In this document: piece after piece, positions 35,237 through 48,208 of the stretch | How the letters are laid out: the number at the start of each line of letters is the position of its first letter | Position numbering within the stretch: position 1 is the first letter of the stretch | DNA from: Lucifuga dentata | Taxonomy: Eukaryota; Chordata; Actinopteri; Ophidiiformes; Bythitidae | Direction of reading: 5' to 3' | Length of the DNA stretch: 64,000 nt | Assembly (NCBI GenBank): GCA_014773175.1 | Contig: VXCM01002565.1 | Span: 10,115-74,114, forward strand | The notes under the pieces: model-generated | Seen by the model: the letters and a program-made list of their open reading frames with translations, nothing else | Told to the model about the DNA's origin: nothing | Database searches by the model: none | Program-made: the position numbers and the translations under genes

Positions 35237-38200
35237 AAAGGAAGTGTGCGCCTGCATGTATGGTGCATGTATAAATAGAGATAGAAGGAAGTGGGGTTGA
35301 CCAGCTTCTGGGCAGAAGGAGGGACGGAGCAGATGATAAGTATGTTATGCTGCATAAAAGCATGTCAATTAAATGCACTTTGCAGCAGCGATGTGACTGT
35401 GTGGGCATACAGGCTGTTGGCAGTAGAGAGTGGATGAGAGGCTGCAGGCTGGACCCCATGTGACGGATTGCATTTCACACAGAGCTGCAAGGAACCCTGC
35501 AAAGCACTGGAAATGGAACAAACATTTGCTGAAAATCTCTACACCCTGTAGCACACTGATTATACTGAACTTCACCTTTCACCTTTGACATGTGGGTCAA
35601 CCATCAATGTGAAACAGCTAGCTTGAGGAAGAGGAGGCTAAGATTTGGAAAATTATGCACTATGTCCTTCTGGTCACCCACTGGTGTATATATAAGAAAA
35701 TGTTGAAGTCATGGATGTTGCAAAGAATATTACAGAGACTTTCTCATCAAGTGTTTTCACAAATGAGAAATCCATCACTTTCTTCTCACAACAGCAATAC
35801 AAATCCTGGTTTTGTGTTATAATAATCCTAATCCAATATAAATGTTACAGAAACAAATCAAACAAACAAGCATGGAGAATGGACATACATATAACAAATA
35901 ACAGAGTGATAATGTGGCTTTACCTGGACTACAGGAAAATATCAGAAAGTTTTGTACAAATGTTTTGGCATTGATTGGAAGTCTCCTTTAGTTTTTGCCT
36001 TCTCCTTGTTTCCTCTTCTTTCTCACCATGCTTAATTCTTGTCCTGCCTGACCGCAGCCATGTAGCATGGAAAATAAATTGCCAAGTCAACCAAGTCAGA
36101 GTAGTAATTTACCATTATCTCACCAAAGGTAAAGTAGGGCATACTGCAAAAATATATTTCAGATAGTAGTTCCCCTCATTTTCTGTAAGCTGCAAACCAA
36201 CAAACACACAACTAAACAACAGTGTAGTTGGATTTTTTAAAATTCATTTAGGGAATTATTCTTCACCAGGCTAAAGTCTCTCCAGAGAGCTTCTGGTGGA
36301 ATGTGTTGTTGTGTTCCACAGAGCAAAGTGGGATTGTTTCAGTGGAAAGTATTGCATATGATTGAAAATACTGTAGCAAAGCAGAATGATAGCAGGTGAT
36401 AAAGGAAATCTCTGTGGAGTGCAGCTGAAGGAAGCCTTTAGCGGGTGACATGGGGATTTTGTTTTTTTAAGTTTTATTTTTTTTTAGTTTTTTCCAGTCA
36501 TGCTAAACCTATCCTGTCCATATTCTGTCACTTTTAATCCCAATCCCATTTCAAGGTCAGGTGATTATTGTATACCTAAGGAAGTGGAAGAAGTACTGTG
36601 CTTTTAAAATGTTAAAGGGACAATCTTGTGGCTTCTGAACCTCCATATATTTTTTTTTTTTTCTTTTCCTGATTTGGTATGATCCATGCTGAAATAGCTA
36701 CAGCATAAGGATAGCTATATCAACAACACAGACATTCCTCCTGAGTCATGTCCACTGAGGTTTGGTTTACTGTCCCAACCCAGATGACACATCATCCCAC
36801 AGGCATCCCATAAATCCCCTGGGTCCAATAGGATTCCCATTCAATTGTTAGCTTCTATTCATGACCAGAACTTGGAGACAGCTATGGTAAAGAGTTAAGG
36901 CATGTTGTGAAATACATAAATCCTACTGATGGATTCATGCATGTGAGCCAGCAGAGGTGGAGGCAAAATTTATAGATTAGCATATGATTTTGCACATGGG
37001 GAAATGGTTATTATTGCAGAGACAGATAAGACAGATTAGACAGAAAAACAGAAGCACACCGACATATACTAGCTCTTCTTCCTGCATTCTTAATGTTGTT
37101 TGTACACTTGTTTTGGAAGAGCAAGCTGTACCCGGCTGGCTGTTACTGAGGTGTGTCTGACATTAGAGCAAAATTTCAGAAATAACATTCTGATATTTTC
37201 TTTAATGGAGCATGTCCATCTCATGTGATGGTTGTCCTACTGAGAGGAGGGGCAGGATGACATTGTGAAAACACAAAATTTCACATTTTTCTGTTGTACA
37301 GCTTCTTTCCTCATTCTTTCAGCTTGTTACTTAATTGTTATAATGCATACCACTTAATGATAACATTTTTCCATTTTTATACAAAATAATTTGCTTACTT
37401 GTAAAAAAAAGGGCATGTTTTTAAATGTAACTTTATTGCAACACCAGTTGACGTACTGTAGATTAAGAGAATCCAACCAATAATACCAAAAAACATTGGC
37501 ACTGTCAATATGAACAGTGAATATGAACAGTTCCTACCTACTATATCATCCCACCATTCTGAGAATATGATAACTAAATTAAGCAAGAAAGTATGGAAAT
37601 AACAAATCACTAGTTTTTCTTGAAACATTTCCTCAAAAGTTTGACAGTCATGAAATTCTCTGACAAGTATTTCAGAATTCACACACAATTATTATCATTT
37701 TGAGGTCATGACCTCAAAAAGAATAGATACTGAGGTTATCATGTGTGTTTAGGATGTATATTCCATGTCCACACTAGTGGATTTTGACTGGGTGTTTTTA
37801 AAAATGAACAAATAGTTAATCTGTGTAACATCTGCAAAAACTGTAAAGAGTTAAAGAAAAGGTGGATAAAAGTAAGCAGCTGTGTCATGCTGACATTCCA
37901 TTAAATGCAGATCTAAAAGCGCATTAATGTTGCATCTTTTAATCAGTATTACAAGGCAATGGTATCTCAGAACTATGGGATGTTTTTGGAAAACTCTGAG
38001 AAAAGATGTCGTATAACAAAATCTCTGCATATAGCTCCATCAAAATTCCACTTCTTGTGACTTATAACAATAAGGTATGTTACTGGTGCACATGAAAAAA
38101 CACTAACTTACATCTCTTTCAAGGAGAAAGGGTACTTGCACAAACTATGGCCAGCATGAGAACTTCTTCATTGTGGTCTTGCTTCTATTTGTGTTGTCCT

Positions 38201-41200
38201 TACTTTGACCTCACGACTACCAGCTATTGTCTTCTCCTGCAGCTCATTAGCACCAAGGTCAGTTCTATATACCATTACAAAATAAAGGATCAGTGGATTG
38301 AGCATTGTTGGCATGATTAAACTGAAATCCTGATATTTTTAATGACATTCACTTCCAGCATTTTTTTCTTTTTTAATCTTACTTGAATGCAGGTTTCTCA
38401 TTGTAATACTGACAACATACAGTAGTCATGAAACATACATAGTCATGAAAATCGAAGATGAACCTGCCACCAACACTGAGAGTTGTTTAACAGCCTTATT
38501 GTTAAAACAAGTAATCATATATAAAAATTAGCAGTGCAGTCATGGTGTGCTTTTGCATATCTCTGCTATTTAAATGTGTTTGTAAGTGCTATTTGTAGAC
38601 TCTTATGAAGGCTGTAGTAGTAAGTAGGAACGAGGCTGTTGACCAGTAATATCTTTCTCAATAATATCTGCTGGATTTTCATCTTTTAGTGAACTCTGGT
38701 CATCAGGAGAATATTACTGCTACTGTTCTATCCTACAGGTCTAATGTCAATCAGACATTAGACTTATTGTCCATTGTGCATGTCAAAGTATAGGATAACA
38801 TTTTTATATTTCATCATTTGATTCACTGCTGTGCCGGGCTGGCATGTATTTACAGTAAGAGAGGAAGTTGTGTCTCTCTGGGCATTCCTGTTCTTATCTG
38901 GCTGGACACTGATGGCCACAGTCCCATTAGTGCCTGTGAAGTTCAAAGCATGCCATAAATAATTCTTTGCTACCGGGCCCAGAACTTACCTTGCCCCAAA
39001 AATCTCTCTTTTAATTCAATTAATAATGAGAAGGCAAAAACTTTCCTTCACAAGCACTAGGAGAAAAACAGACATCTACTTATGGAATATGCACTGTCAT
39101 GGATCAAAGTATCCACCGCATACAAGATTTATGGCTTTAGAAACAAGGACAAACTGCCCCAAGCTCGCCATGATGCCCAGTAGGGGGTAGCGGTAAGCTA
39201 AACGTGACAGAGGTGAGCCTGATGTGAGCTTAGATCTGTGAAAGGACAGGGAAAATTAAAGATCGGACCTCTCTTCCACTATCCCACCTTGCCAATGTGT
39301 CCTTGGCCTCTAACTCATGGACCTGTCTGGATAAATGGGATCATGGCCACAATCATGGCCATCATATTTAAAACTTTTACCTGAGAATTTGAGAACATAA
39401 AAATCCACAAATGATGATAATGACGATCATCATCAACCTTTATTTCACCCTCATATACTTTAAAAGAAAAAAAAAACTAGCTAAAAACTAGCAGTCATAG
39501 TATAAAAATGTTTTCAACATAACTGTTAACACTACTGCGGTTTTAGAATTTTATGCCTGTGTGCTGTTGTAAGCTTACATCGCTGACAAACACCTCCAAG
39601 ATCTTCACAGCTGCTCCCATATTTAACAGAAAGCAGAAAGCAAATGTAACAACCATATATATACCAAGACAAACAGGAGGAGACACAGACCTGCACAGAT
39701 CTGCATGCTGTGTTCTGACAAGCAGTCAATAGCGAAAGAAAGAAACAGCCTGTTCAGCAAAATAAAGGAAAAGAGTGGGAAATAAGAAGGGGAAGACATC
39801 CTATGAAAAGCAGGAGGGGGAGAAGAAGAGAGTGAAATGAGTGCTTTGGGCTTTTTAAAACGATACCAGATTAATTTGTCATTATGAAAATGTGCAGAAT
39901 GGGATGCATATTAGTGAACATAATTGTGGTTAAAAGCAATTATACAGCATTCATTTCGTTTGCTCAGAGATATGGATCAGAACATTGAGCCATTTATGAA
40001 ATTGAAATAGCTGGTGGCAGACTGAATTGCAAAAGGAATGTCATGTTGTAGCGGTGACCCACTAATGGTTGGCAAAGACCATCATGTCATTAAAAAAATG
40101 CTGGTATATGACTTGTTACCTTGTGAAGTTTATGCAGTATTGGTACGTTTGTCTGTAAACCAAGCTGACAGCCAACGATAATGTTTGACAAGGAAAAACA
40201 ATGACCATGATCTTCGTGTACTGAAAAGGAGACTAATAAATGTCACCACCACCAAACTGTAAAGCTACAAGAACCACAATTAACCAAATAATTAGGCCAT
40301 ATACCAAAACAATGAAGAGCAGGGATGAAGGTGGTCAGAGAGGAGATGAAAGCAGCAGGAGAGAAAGAAAGCGGGTAAAGATTAACAAGGAAAAGGAAAA
40401 CAAGGACAGATAGGGAGATGAAGAAATGAGAGACTTGCAGAACACAGGCAAACAGAGGAACATCAAGAAAGAGAATGAAAAAAACAAAGAAAAAGTCACA
40501 TGCTTTTTAGTGCAAATCATAAAAAGCAAGGAAACATGCTGAAGATAGACAATATGGTAATTTGAATGAACAATCTTTTCTCTTTGGGTTTGTCAGAAAA
40601 TGCAGGAGCTGAGCTGCTGTCTGTGCCGCCTCACACTGATAACTTGCAGATTACACTTATTTTGTACATATCTTACATCAATCATTAATGTCTGGCAACA
40701 TTTAATTTCAAACCACTTCTGTTTTTCCCATCATTAAAAACTGCAATCAGGAATCAATCGCAGCCTATTGTTTCCAAGCATGTGATCAACAATCAGAATC
40801 TGGCAAACAAAATGCTATATATATATATACGTATATTTGTTTATTTATTTATTTATTTATAATGCAGAAATTCTAAACACTCTCAAGGAGCAGCAAAGGG
40901 CTCTGAGATGTTAGTATCACTTTGAGTGTGTCATATGTACTTTATGTATGCATGTATACATCCTGTCTGGCTCCTTTTCCCTCTTACTAAAGTGCGGTGT
41001 CATTGAAGCATTTCACACACAAATCAAGTCAGGTAAACAAACAGAGAGCAAGCACTGCTTATGCGTGAGCGTGTCTCGCTAACGCACATACATTTTCTTA
41101 AACGGACACTAATACTAAAAGCACTATGACAACATGCATAATTCAAGGCACTCTAAAAATAGAAGGGGGCAACAGTGGGAGTAAAGGAACAAGAGAAGAG

Positions 41201-44200
41201 TGAGAAATGAGACAGAAAGAGAGGGACACAGGGCTGAGTGTCTAACAGAACAATAACAAATATGCACTCTATATGCATATAGAGTAAGAAAATAATCCAC
41301 ACGCACAAATTGTGTTTATAGTCCAAGTTATGTATTACAAAGTTAACTTCATGTCAATTTTCTTTTGTGTCTTCTAACAAACTGTGAAATAACTCAAGCA
41401 GCTGTGTGATTGCCTGACAGGAAACAAGTTGATGTGAGAGGTGGCTTCATTATGTGGAAATATAACAGCCAACCAGTGACGACATCTGTGATATTTGTAT
41501 TAGATTTTGCAGCCTATTACAAATGGTGCTAAAGTGCTCTACAGTCACAACATGCACAGAAATGTTTTGCCCAAAGCATGTAATTCCATTTTACATTCTC
41601 CAACCACTTCAATTAAAGAAAAAACCACCTTGCTGTTACAAGTCCTTTCCTTTCTCCATTATTCTGCTTTTCCTCTATTTTCCCTCTCTCCCCTTCATGA
41701 GCTTATTTCAGATATGCAATCTCCATTTTATCTCTTGCTTGTGTCTCATTGGCTCTGCCTCAATGCACCTTATTAAAATGTATATTTTCAAATCATTCTT
41801 CAAAGGACAACTGTTTGCCTAGAGACGCAGAGCCATGCCTCATGTTACAGGAAATTACAGTGAGACTGAGCAGAGAGAGAGAAAGAGAGAGAGATAGTCT
41901 GCCTCTTTCCTGCCTTTTACTTTCTCTGTACTGGTTTAGCAATGCAATGCCCCATGAGTTCAGATCAGTCAGGTGACTAAATAATGTATACTTTTCATTG
42001 ATTCCTTTAAGGTTAATCATAGTTCCTTCAGAATATACAGTATACGCAGCCTAAGCACTTAGTATGACTAGCAACATAACTTATTTTGCGCCTTATTATT
42101 AGTTATTTTAGTTATTTTAACAGAAGACATTAATCTCTACAATACTCGATTTTTAACTCAAACAAAATCAAAACAAAACGCATATATTCTTAAAATTAGC
42201 AACACATCTTGAAACATAATGACTAAGGAAGTGCTTATTTGTTTAAGTGAAAGCATAGGCTGTCTGATTGATAACCGTTTACCATAATAACATGCCCATG
42301 AGGCTAAAATGAGTCTATAACTGTGGTTGAGCTAATAGAGGATGAAGAACACAGAAGCTGCAATTGGTTTGGCATGATCTTCAATTATTAGTCAACTCAC
42401 CAAGTCCACATCAAAGTGCCTCATTTGGCCAAATCAATAACTGACAGTGCAGAATAATCCCATCCACTAAATAGCTGAATAATATTATCCCTATTTACCA
42501 CTGTGAACACATCAAAGGGAGAATAGAAAGTGATAATTGAGAAAGTTAAAGAGAGAAACAAGGAGTAAAAGGATTTCTGTATTCAGCAAATATTACATAA
42601 TTAGTAGAATTGTGCCATCCAGGCCCCAACCAGCTGTGTAAAAACATGTGAACAGGCATTCTGAGAAAGGTCCAGCTTTACCCACAATCCTTAGTGCCTT
42701 TCATGTCTCTTGGGTTCCCACAGTGCAAAGCAGCTTAGACACTGGGACCCTGCCACAGTTTGGCTGCAACAAAGGACATGAGTGGAGTACCCTGTGGGCT
42801 TCTGCTTTCTGGCTGGCAGCTTTACATATAAAACAGGCAGGCCTATCAGTCTCTGCACAGGCTGTGGCCACAAAGTCAGAATCCTCAGCTTTGAGCACTC
42901 AGAAGAACTCACTCTGGAGTTCTGCACAGGAGAGATTAACACAAACACTAAACACGGATCTACTGTTTATTTGTGAGTGAAGGAGGGAAACTGTGTGATG
43001 TATCACAAAGGGAAGTTTACTCACATAAAAGTCCCCCCCAGAAATTGCTTTTCCTTCTGTTCAAAGCTGTTGATGAACAGCTTGAATAATGTTGTGTGAG
43101 TATTTTTTTTACACTTGCGCTCACTGGAGCTTTAGCGCTGTGAAATAACAGGCCGCTGGCACTGTCCATGGTGCTGGATTTACATCTCTTGTGGGAATAA
43201 ATCAATACAATTTGAATTGTATCTGTACATTTGGCTTCCATAATAATGTATTTTCATATCAAACTAGCCATACTATGTACCTGTCCCAATATGTGGAATT
43301 TTTCATTTATGAGGACTTGCAACATATAGTCCCTAGAAGCAGCAGCAGAAAAAAAAAGTATTACACAAGGAAACACTGACATCTAGAGGATTTTATCAGC
43401 AATTACACATTCAATGTGTGAGCAAGACAAACCCACAGACAGCATTACAGGGGAGATACTATCTTACACAATGACGTGTTATATAGGCTTTTGAAAAACA
43501 AATACCCAACCAGACTCTCTCAGTGAATGTCTGCATCGTTTAGCAGTTTAGAATACACCTTGAAAAATACTAAAGAGTTTAAGAAGGTACATTATTATTT
43601 TTTAATGTTTTTAGAAGTCAAAGAAAATTTAATGATTTTGCTTTGGAAAAGCCTCTGCAATGTATCACTGTTGAAACAGTTATTTCCTGCAAATACAGTT
43701 TCTTACTTATTGAACAGCATCTGCATAAAGGCATATTTATTTGGCATATTTATTTCTAAAATGTTATGTAAAATGTAAATTTTGTTTTGTTGTTTTACTC
43801 ACCCTCATAGCCCTTGAACGTATGTAATTCCCAAATACAGACTCCTGGGTCAAAGAAATTTCCCCTGTGGACAAAATGAATAATGTTTTATTTCATCTCT
43901 CCATCACAGCCTATTTATCTACACAAATTTCCCTCTCAAAAAGCACTGGATCCACTTGACAACAGTAACTGCTGCTCCACTTATACAATTTTTTCAGTAA
44001 CTCTAAATGAAGGTGATTTAAAATACTTGAAAAAAAACTGAATACGCATTTTACTAATCACTGGTATCTACTCACATCTAAAAGTATCTGTGAGATTTTA
44101 TTCAGTAGTTAAAAAACCTGCAGTATGTCAAGCACAGCAATAAGTTCTACCAATCATGATATACATTTTATGTTCCAGCATTTTCTAAAAGTTACATAAA

Positions 44201-45109
44201 CACATAAAATTACAAACATCTCTCACCATCTTGATAAAATAATTCACTAATTGTACTCACTGTGTGCAGTAAATAGTACATGGTCTACATATTTAGGCTT
44301 TTTGTCTCTGCATTTTGTGTCAACTAACATGAAGGATCACTCTGTCCATTTATGCATGGATTATTCATGAGGTAATAATAGTGGCTGCATTCCATGTCAT
44401 CAGTGTCATGGCTCTGGTATTGTTCGTACTGGCTCAAGCCATGCTGACACACTTAAACAGAAAAAAGTCATCATCTGTCACGCCTCTGCTTTCCCTGCTG
44501 TGATAAGAAAAACTTCCTGTCAGGAGAAAAGTTTATTGACAAAAGCTTCTTCATGATTGAGCTTTATATGGAAGAAATCCTGAGCTGGATGTATTATTCC
44601 ATTGCATTATTCCCATCCCATCAGAAATGCTTATCTCCTGTTGGAGGTTTCAATAAATAAGACACACTTTTGCAACAATTTTCCACTGGGTCCCACTATC
44701 TGATCTCTCTGCAAGAGACATCATCATATTTGACCATTTGGAAGTAATGTGCATTCTGCAGGTTTAAGTTTGAAGTTATAGTATGGGGTCATTCACTGCA
44801 GTACTTATTCCTGAGTCTGTAATACTGACCTCCAGTGGATATTTTGTGAACATGCATGTTTAGTTAATGGATTGTACACCTAAGCCTGAGAGAACATACA
44901 TGTTTTTGCATGCATTCTTGTGCTGTTTAACTGATTTTATTCTGTGTATACTGCTTATACTGCTATCTTAGTATCTATGCATTTACACCTTCAGTGTTTT
45001 GTTTATTATATCATCCTAACTTAAAATAGGTTATGATGACCTATTTTTTGAAAATAATGACTAAGATGTGTTTGATTACACTGGGGTAATGTATCACATT
45101 AGGAATTCA

Positions 45110-45160
45110 CCTAGCATACTACCACAGGCCTGTTTCAGAGGCCTGTGGTAGTATGGTAGG
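45110..45160. repeat. Near-perfect inverted repeat (hairpin)
   Basis: Arms CATACTACCACAGGCCT (45115-45131) and its exact reverse complement (45139-45155) flank a 7-base loop; with one mismatch the arms extend to about 22 bases. Confidence 0.9.
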
Positions 45161-45204
45161 CCTTTTGTGTTTACTGCTTATTTCTAATTGTTTATTTCCA
45201 ATTC

Positions 45205-45266
45205 TATCACATTTCAGCACTATAATTAAACATAAACACAGCACACAAATTCTTCTCAATATCATT
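45205..45266 (+). repeat. 62-base dispersed repeat, copy 1
   Basis: Matches 48147-48208 with about three differences in 62 bases. It begins TATCACATTTCAGCACTAT and contains AACACAGCACACAAATTC. Family not recognised. Confidence 0.85.
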
Positions 45267-45769
45267 CTAGTTTAGAAAGCCATGCTGATTGGCTGATGGC
45301 AGCCATGATTTAAGAAAAAGTAAAGCTTGTCTGAAAACGTTATGGCATTGAGAATGAATTGTCAAAAATGTTTAAGCAAGTCAAGACTCAAGATTCTGTC
45401 ACTACTGTAATATGATCCTTTCTTTCCATGTTGCTGGAGTGTGAACCATAGGTGAACTACCAAATTGTGCAGGGTTATTTGAAGATATAACAGAATTTAA
45501 AGATGCAGATCCACTCCCTACACACAAAGTGAAAAAATATACTGTAATATTGCAAAACAAGAATATGAAGGATAAAGATAAATGTAATACAGAGAAATAA
45601 TCAATGTGAACCACTTACAGCTGCCATCTGTCCGACTTGTCACTTATTTATTTTCTAATGATGAATGAAAACTGTCAGACGACAGCAAATGTTACTTTCA
45701 TTTGTTTGTGATCCATTTTATTAACAAACTGCATTCTCTAGCTTTGTGTGGTTCACCTGGGATGATGAT

Positions 45770-46390
45770 GATTCTTCTTCTTCTTATTAATATTATTATT
45801 ATTATGCTTCTTCTTCTTCTTCTTCAAAATTTTATGGCGGTTGGCAAACAACACATTAGTGCATTACCGCCACCAACTGGTGAGGGAGTGTGGATCTGGA
45901 TTCAATTATTTATTTAACAAAAAAACAAAACAAAACAAAAACAATAATAATCTCATATTCTAATACTTAACCCTGTTCTCCTTAAATAATGAAACAAAAA
46001 AGAATAACATAAAGCCCCTGAGCTTTGTTGTAACATATCTTTCAGATTAAATTTTACCTTTCTCTCTTTTAGACTGTTCATCAGCTCCCTTCTCTCCTCT
46101 GTATACTTTGGACATTCTGTCATTACATGTTCTATTGTTTTATCTACATTGCAATAACTACATCTTCCTGAGTTATGTTTTCCTATTTTAAAAAGTGAAA
46201 CATTCAACCCTGTGTGTCCAAACCTCAACCTCCAAATGATTGTTTCATCTCTTCGATTTCTACCTGCTGATCTCATTTTCCCTACTGATCTTTGAATATT
46301 GTAATACCACCGTCCTCTTCTTTCCTCATCCCACTGTTTTTGCCATCTTTGATTAACTGACTGTTTAATTATGCTTTTCATTTCTGATTT
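45770..46390 (-). mobile_element. LINE fragment (I/Nimb-like C-terminal region) with GAA tail
   Basis: A 142-codon minus-strand frame (45953-46381) encodes ETIIWRLRFGHTGLN, a Cys-His zinc-knuckle-like block CSYCNVDKTIEHVMTECPKY, and a basic end. Known: the pattern RLR.GH..L, C..C, EH.L..C is the C-terminal end of I-superfamily-type LINE proteins. Beyond the stop the 3' region ends in a GGCGGTAATGCAC...GCCAACCGCCA block and GAA repeats, a common fish LINE tail. The 5' end breaks at a GAT repeat. Clade assignment is from memory. Confidence 0.75.
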
Positions 46391-46395
46391 ACTGT

Positions 46396-46505
46396 ATCAT
46401 CATCATCATCATCATCATCATCATCTTCTTCTTCTTCTTCTTCTTCTTCTTCTTCTGCTTCTTCTGCTTCTTCTTTTCTTCTTCTTCTGCTTCTTCTTCT
46501 TCTTG
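46396..46505. repeat. (ATC)n and (TTC)n triplet arrays
   Basis: Ten ATC units run into about 27 TTC-type units with CTG-like interruptions. They border the 5' end of the LINE fragment. Confidence 0.92.
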
Positions 46506-47544
46506 GTTTCTGGAAGACGGCATATTACTGCCTCTCACAGCTCATAGTTGGTATTACATTTTATTCAATCTACTTCACGAAGTTTACACCTATAGGAGCA
46601 ATGAAATCCAGGACCGCTTTTAAAATCTTTGAATGATGTTTAGTAGGATTAAGTAGATTCTTGATTGTAATTGATTATATTCCTAACGATGACAAAACAG
46701 CATATTACCTTGTTCTTTCTTCTGAATACTTGATCAAATTGATATTTTATTCCTTTTTTTAAGGCTTCAGATTGTAAAACCTGGCAACTAATGCTACTGA
46801 AACTGGATCATTTGACCTTACAACTGCCGTCTTGCTTTTTTGCTCTTTTATTTTTTCTTTCAGTGACGGCTTAACAATATGAGATGCACCAGAGCACCTT
46901 CATTTAAAAGGGCAAACGTAATTAAAGAGGCCCCATTAAGCCATAAGGAACAACTGGAACATCTTCAAATGAGGATCATCAAAATTGGAAGCCATCATCC
47001 ATCTGTTCACACTGAAACTGAAGATGAGACGAGGCGAGTTGATAGCCAATTTAATGTTACTAACACAAACATTTTATCTTGATAGCCCCCACTGAAATTT
47101 GCGCTATTCACTATTCCCAAAAGACCACTTGATTGACACATCAAATTTGTAATCTGGAGTCCCAACAACAAGATAAATTCCTATTGACAGTTAGCTTCCA
47201 CACTTGCCCACACAGTTGGACTCAAAATCACTATATATGGAGAATATCTATATACTTAGGTAAATACATTCCCTGCATTTTCTTTTATCATCCACTGTCA
47301 GATTTACTTAATGTACTTACAGTACATTTTTTTTATTAGCTCACAATCAAAACTCACTTGTTAAAAAAAAAAAGATATTCCTGCTTCTCGACTTCTTGCA
47401 AAATTGCTTTATTCTGAAATGCTGACTGTGCTTAGCATGTAAGCATAGATTCTACATCATTCAGAATTTACAAAGCCAACTCTTGGTTCAAGGAAAGTAT
47501 ACTTCACATTACCAGTGCCCCCACTGTAGGACACTGTAGCAGGC

Positions 47545-47760
47545 TTACACACCAAACCCATGTGGTGTATCGTAGTGACACATCCATCCTGCTGGGTGGA
47601 AGAACCTGGTTCAAATCCTGGTGGGAGGTTTGTCTGGATTTTATTACACTATCTTGGCAAACCTTCAGTGTCAAAACATTTGGTTTCTCTGTTACCCAGA
47701 AGATACTTAATCAATTGAAATCTGTCTTTACATATCCATATAAATCTTAAAAGAATGTGA
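47545..47760 (+). mobile_element. Possible tRNA-derived SINE fragment
   Basis: A perfect B box, GGTTCAAATCC (47610-47620), lies about 45 bases after an A-box-like TGGTGTATCGTAGTGAC. The sequence after it ends in an A-rich part. It does not fold as an obvious tRNA by eye and no tail family is recognised. Confidence 0.4.
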
Positions 47761-48146
47761 TTATGTGAAAATAAATATGATTTGGGGAATTTTTCTTCTT
47801 GGTACTGCAAAAATCCCCATTATTCCACTGATTGATTTGTGATCAAATTATATGGCTATGATTTTTTATGAAGTATACAAGGTGTGTAACTGTACAAACT
47901 GTTCCTCTGTAGTGACATTTTAGGTTAAATAGGTGAGAGGAAAAAAACAGATTCAGGAAGGGAGATGCACATACAGTAGCATCGCATTAGCAATACTTTG
48001 GTGCTGTGCTGGCAAAGTAACAGCAACATTATCCAAAGATTTGAAAATTAAAAAATGAATGCGAAAATACCTCCTGTATCACTTTGAATATGATTGCCAA
48101 AGACAATGCTTGCCAAAATATGTTTATCAATGTGCTCCAGTAGGCA

Positions 48147-48208
48147 TATCACATTTCAGCACTATTATTCAACATAAACACAGCACACAAATTCCTCTCA
48201 ATATCATT
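48147..48208 (+). repeat. 62-base dispersed repeat, copy 2
   Basis: Second copy of the 45205-45266 sequence, same orientation. The flanks differ, so this is not an assembly duplicate. Confidence 0.85.

Noticed and set aside
42648..42980. Overlapping frames on both strands, one with a CTGCGH motif
   Set aside because: No splice context and no recognisable family; several frames are open at once, which suggests locally low stop density.
45953..46381. 142-codon minus-strand frame as a host gene
   Set aside because: Its C..C and EH.....C pattern and the GAA tail mark it as the end of a LINE protein.
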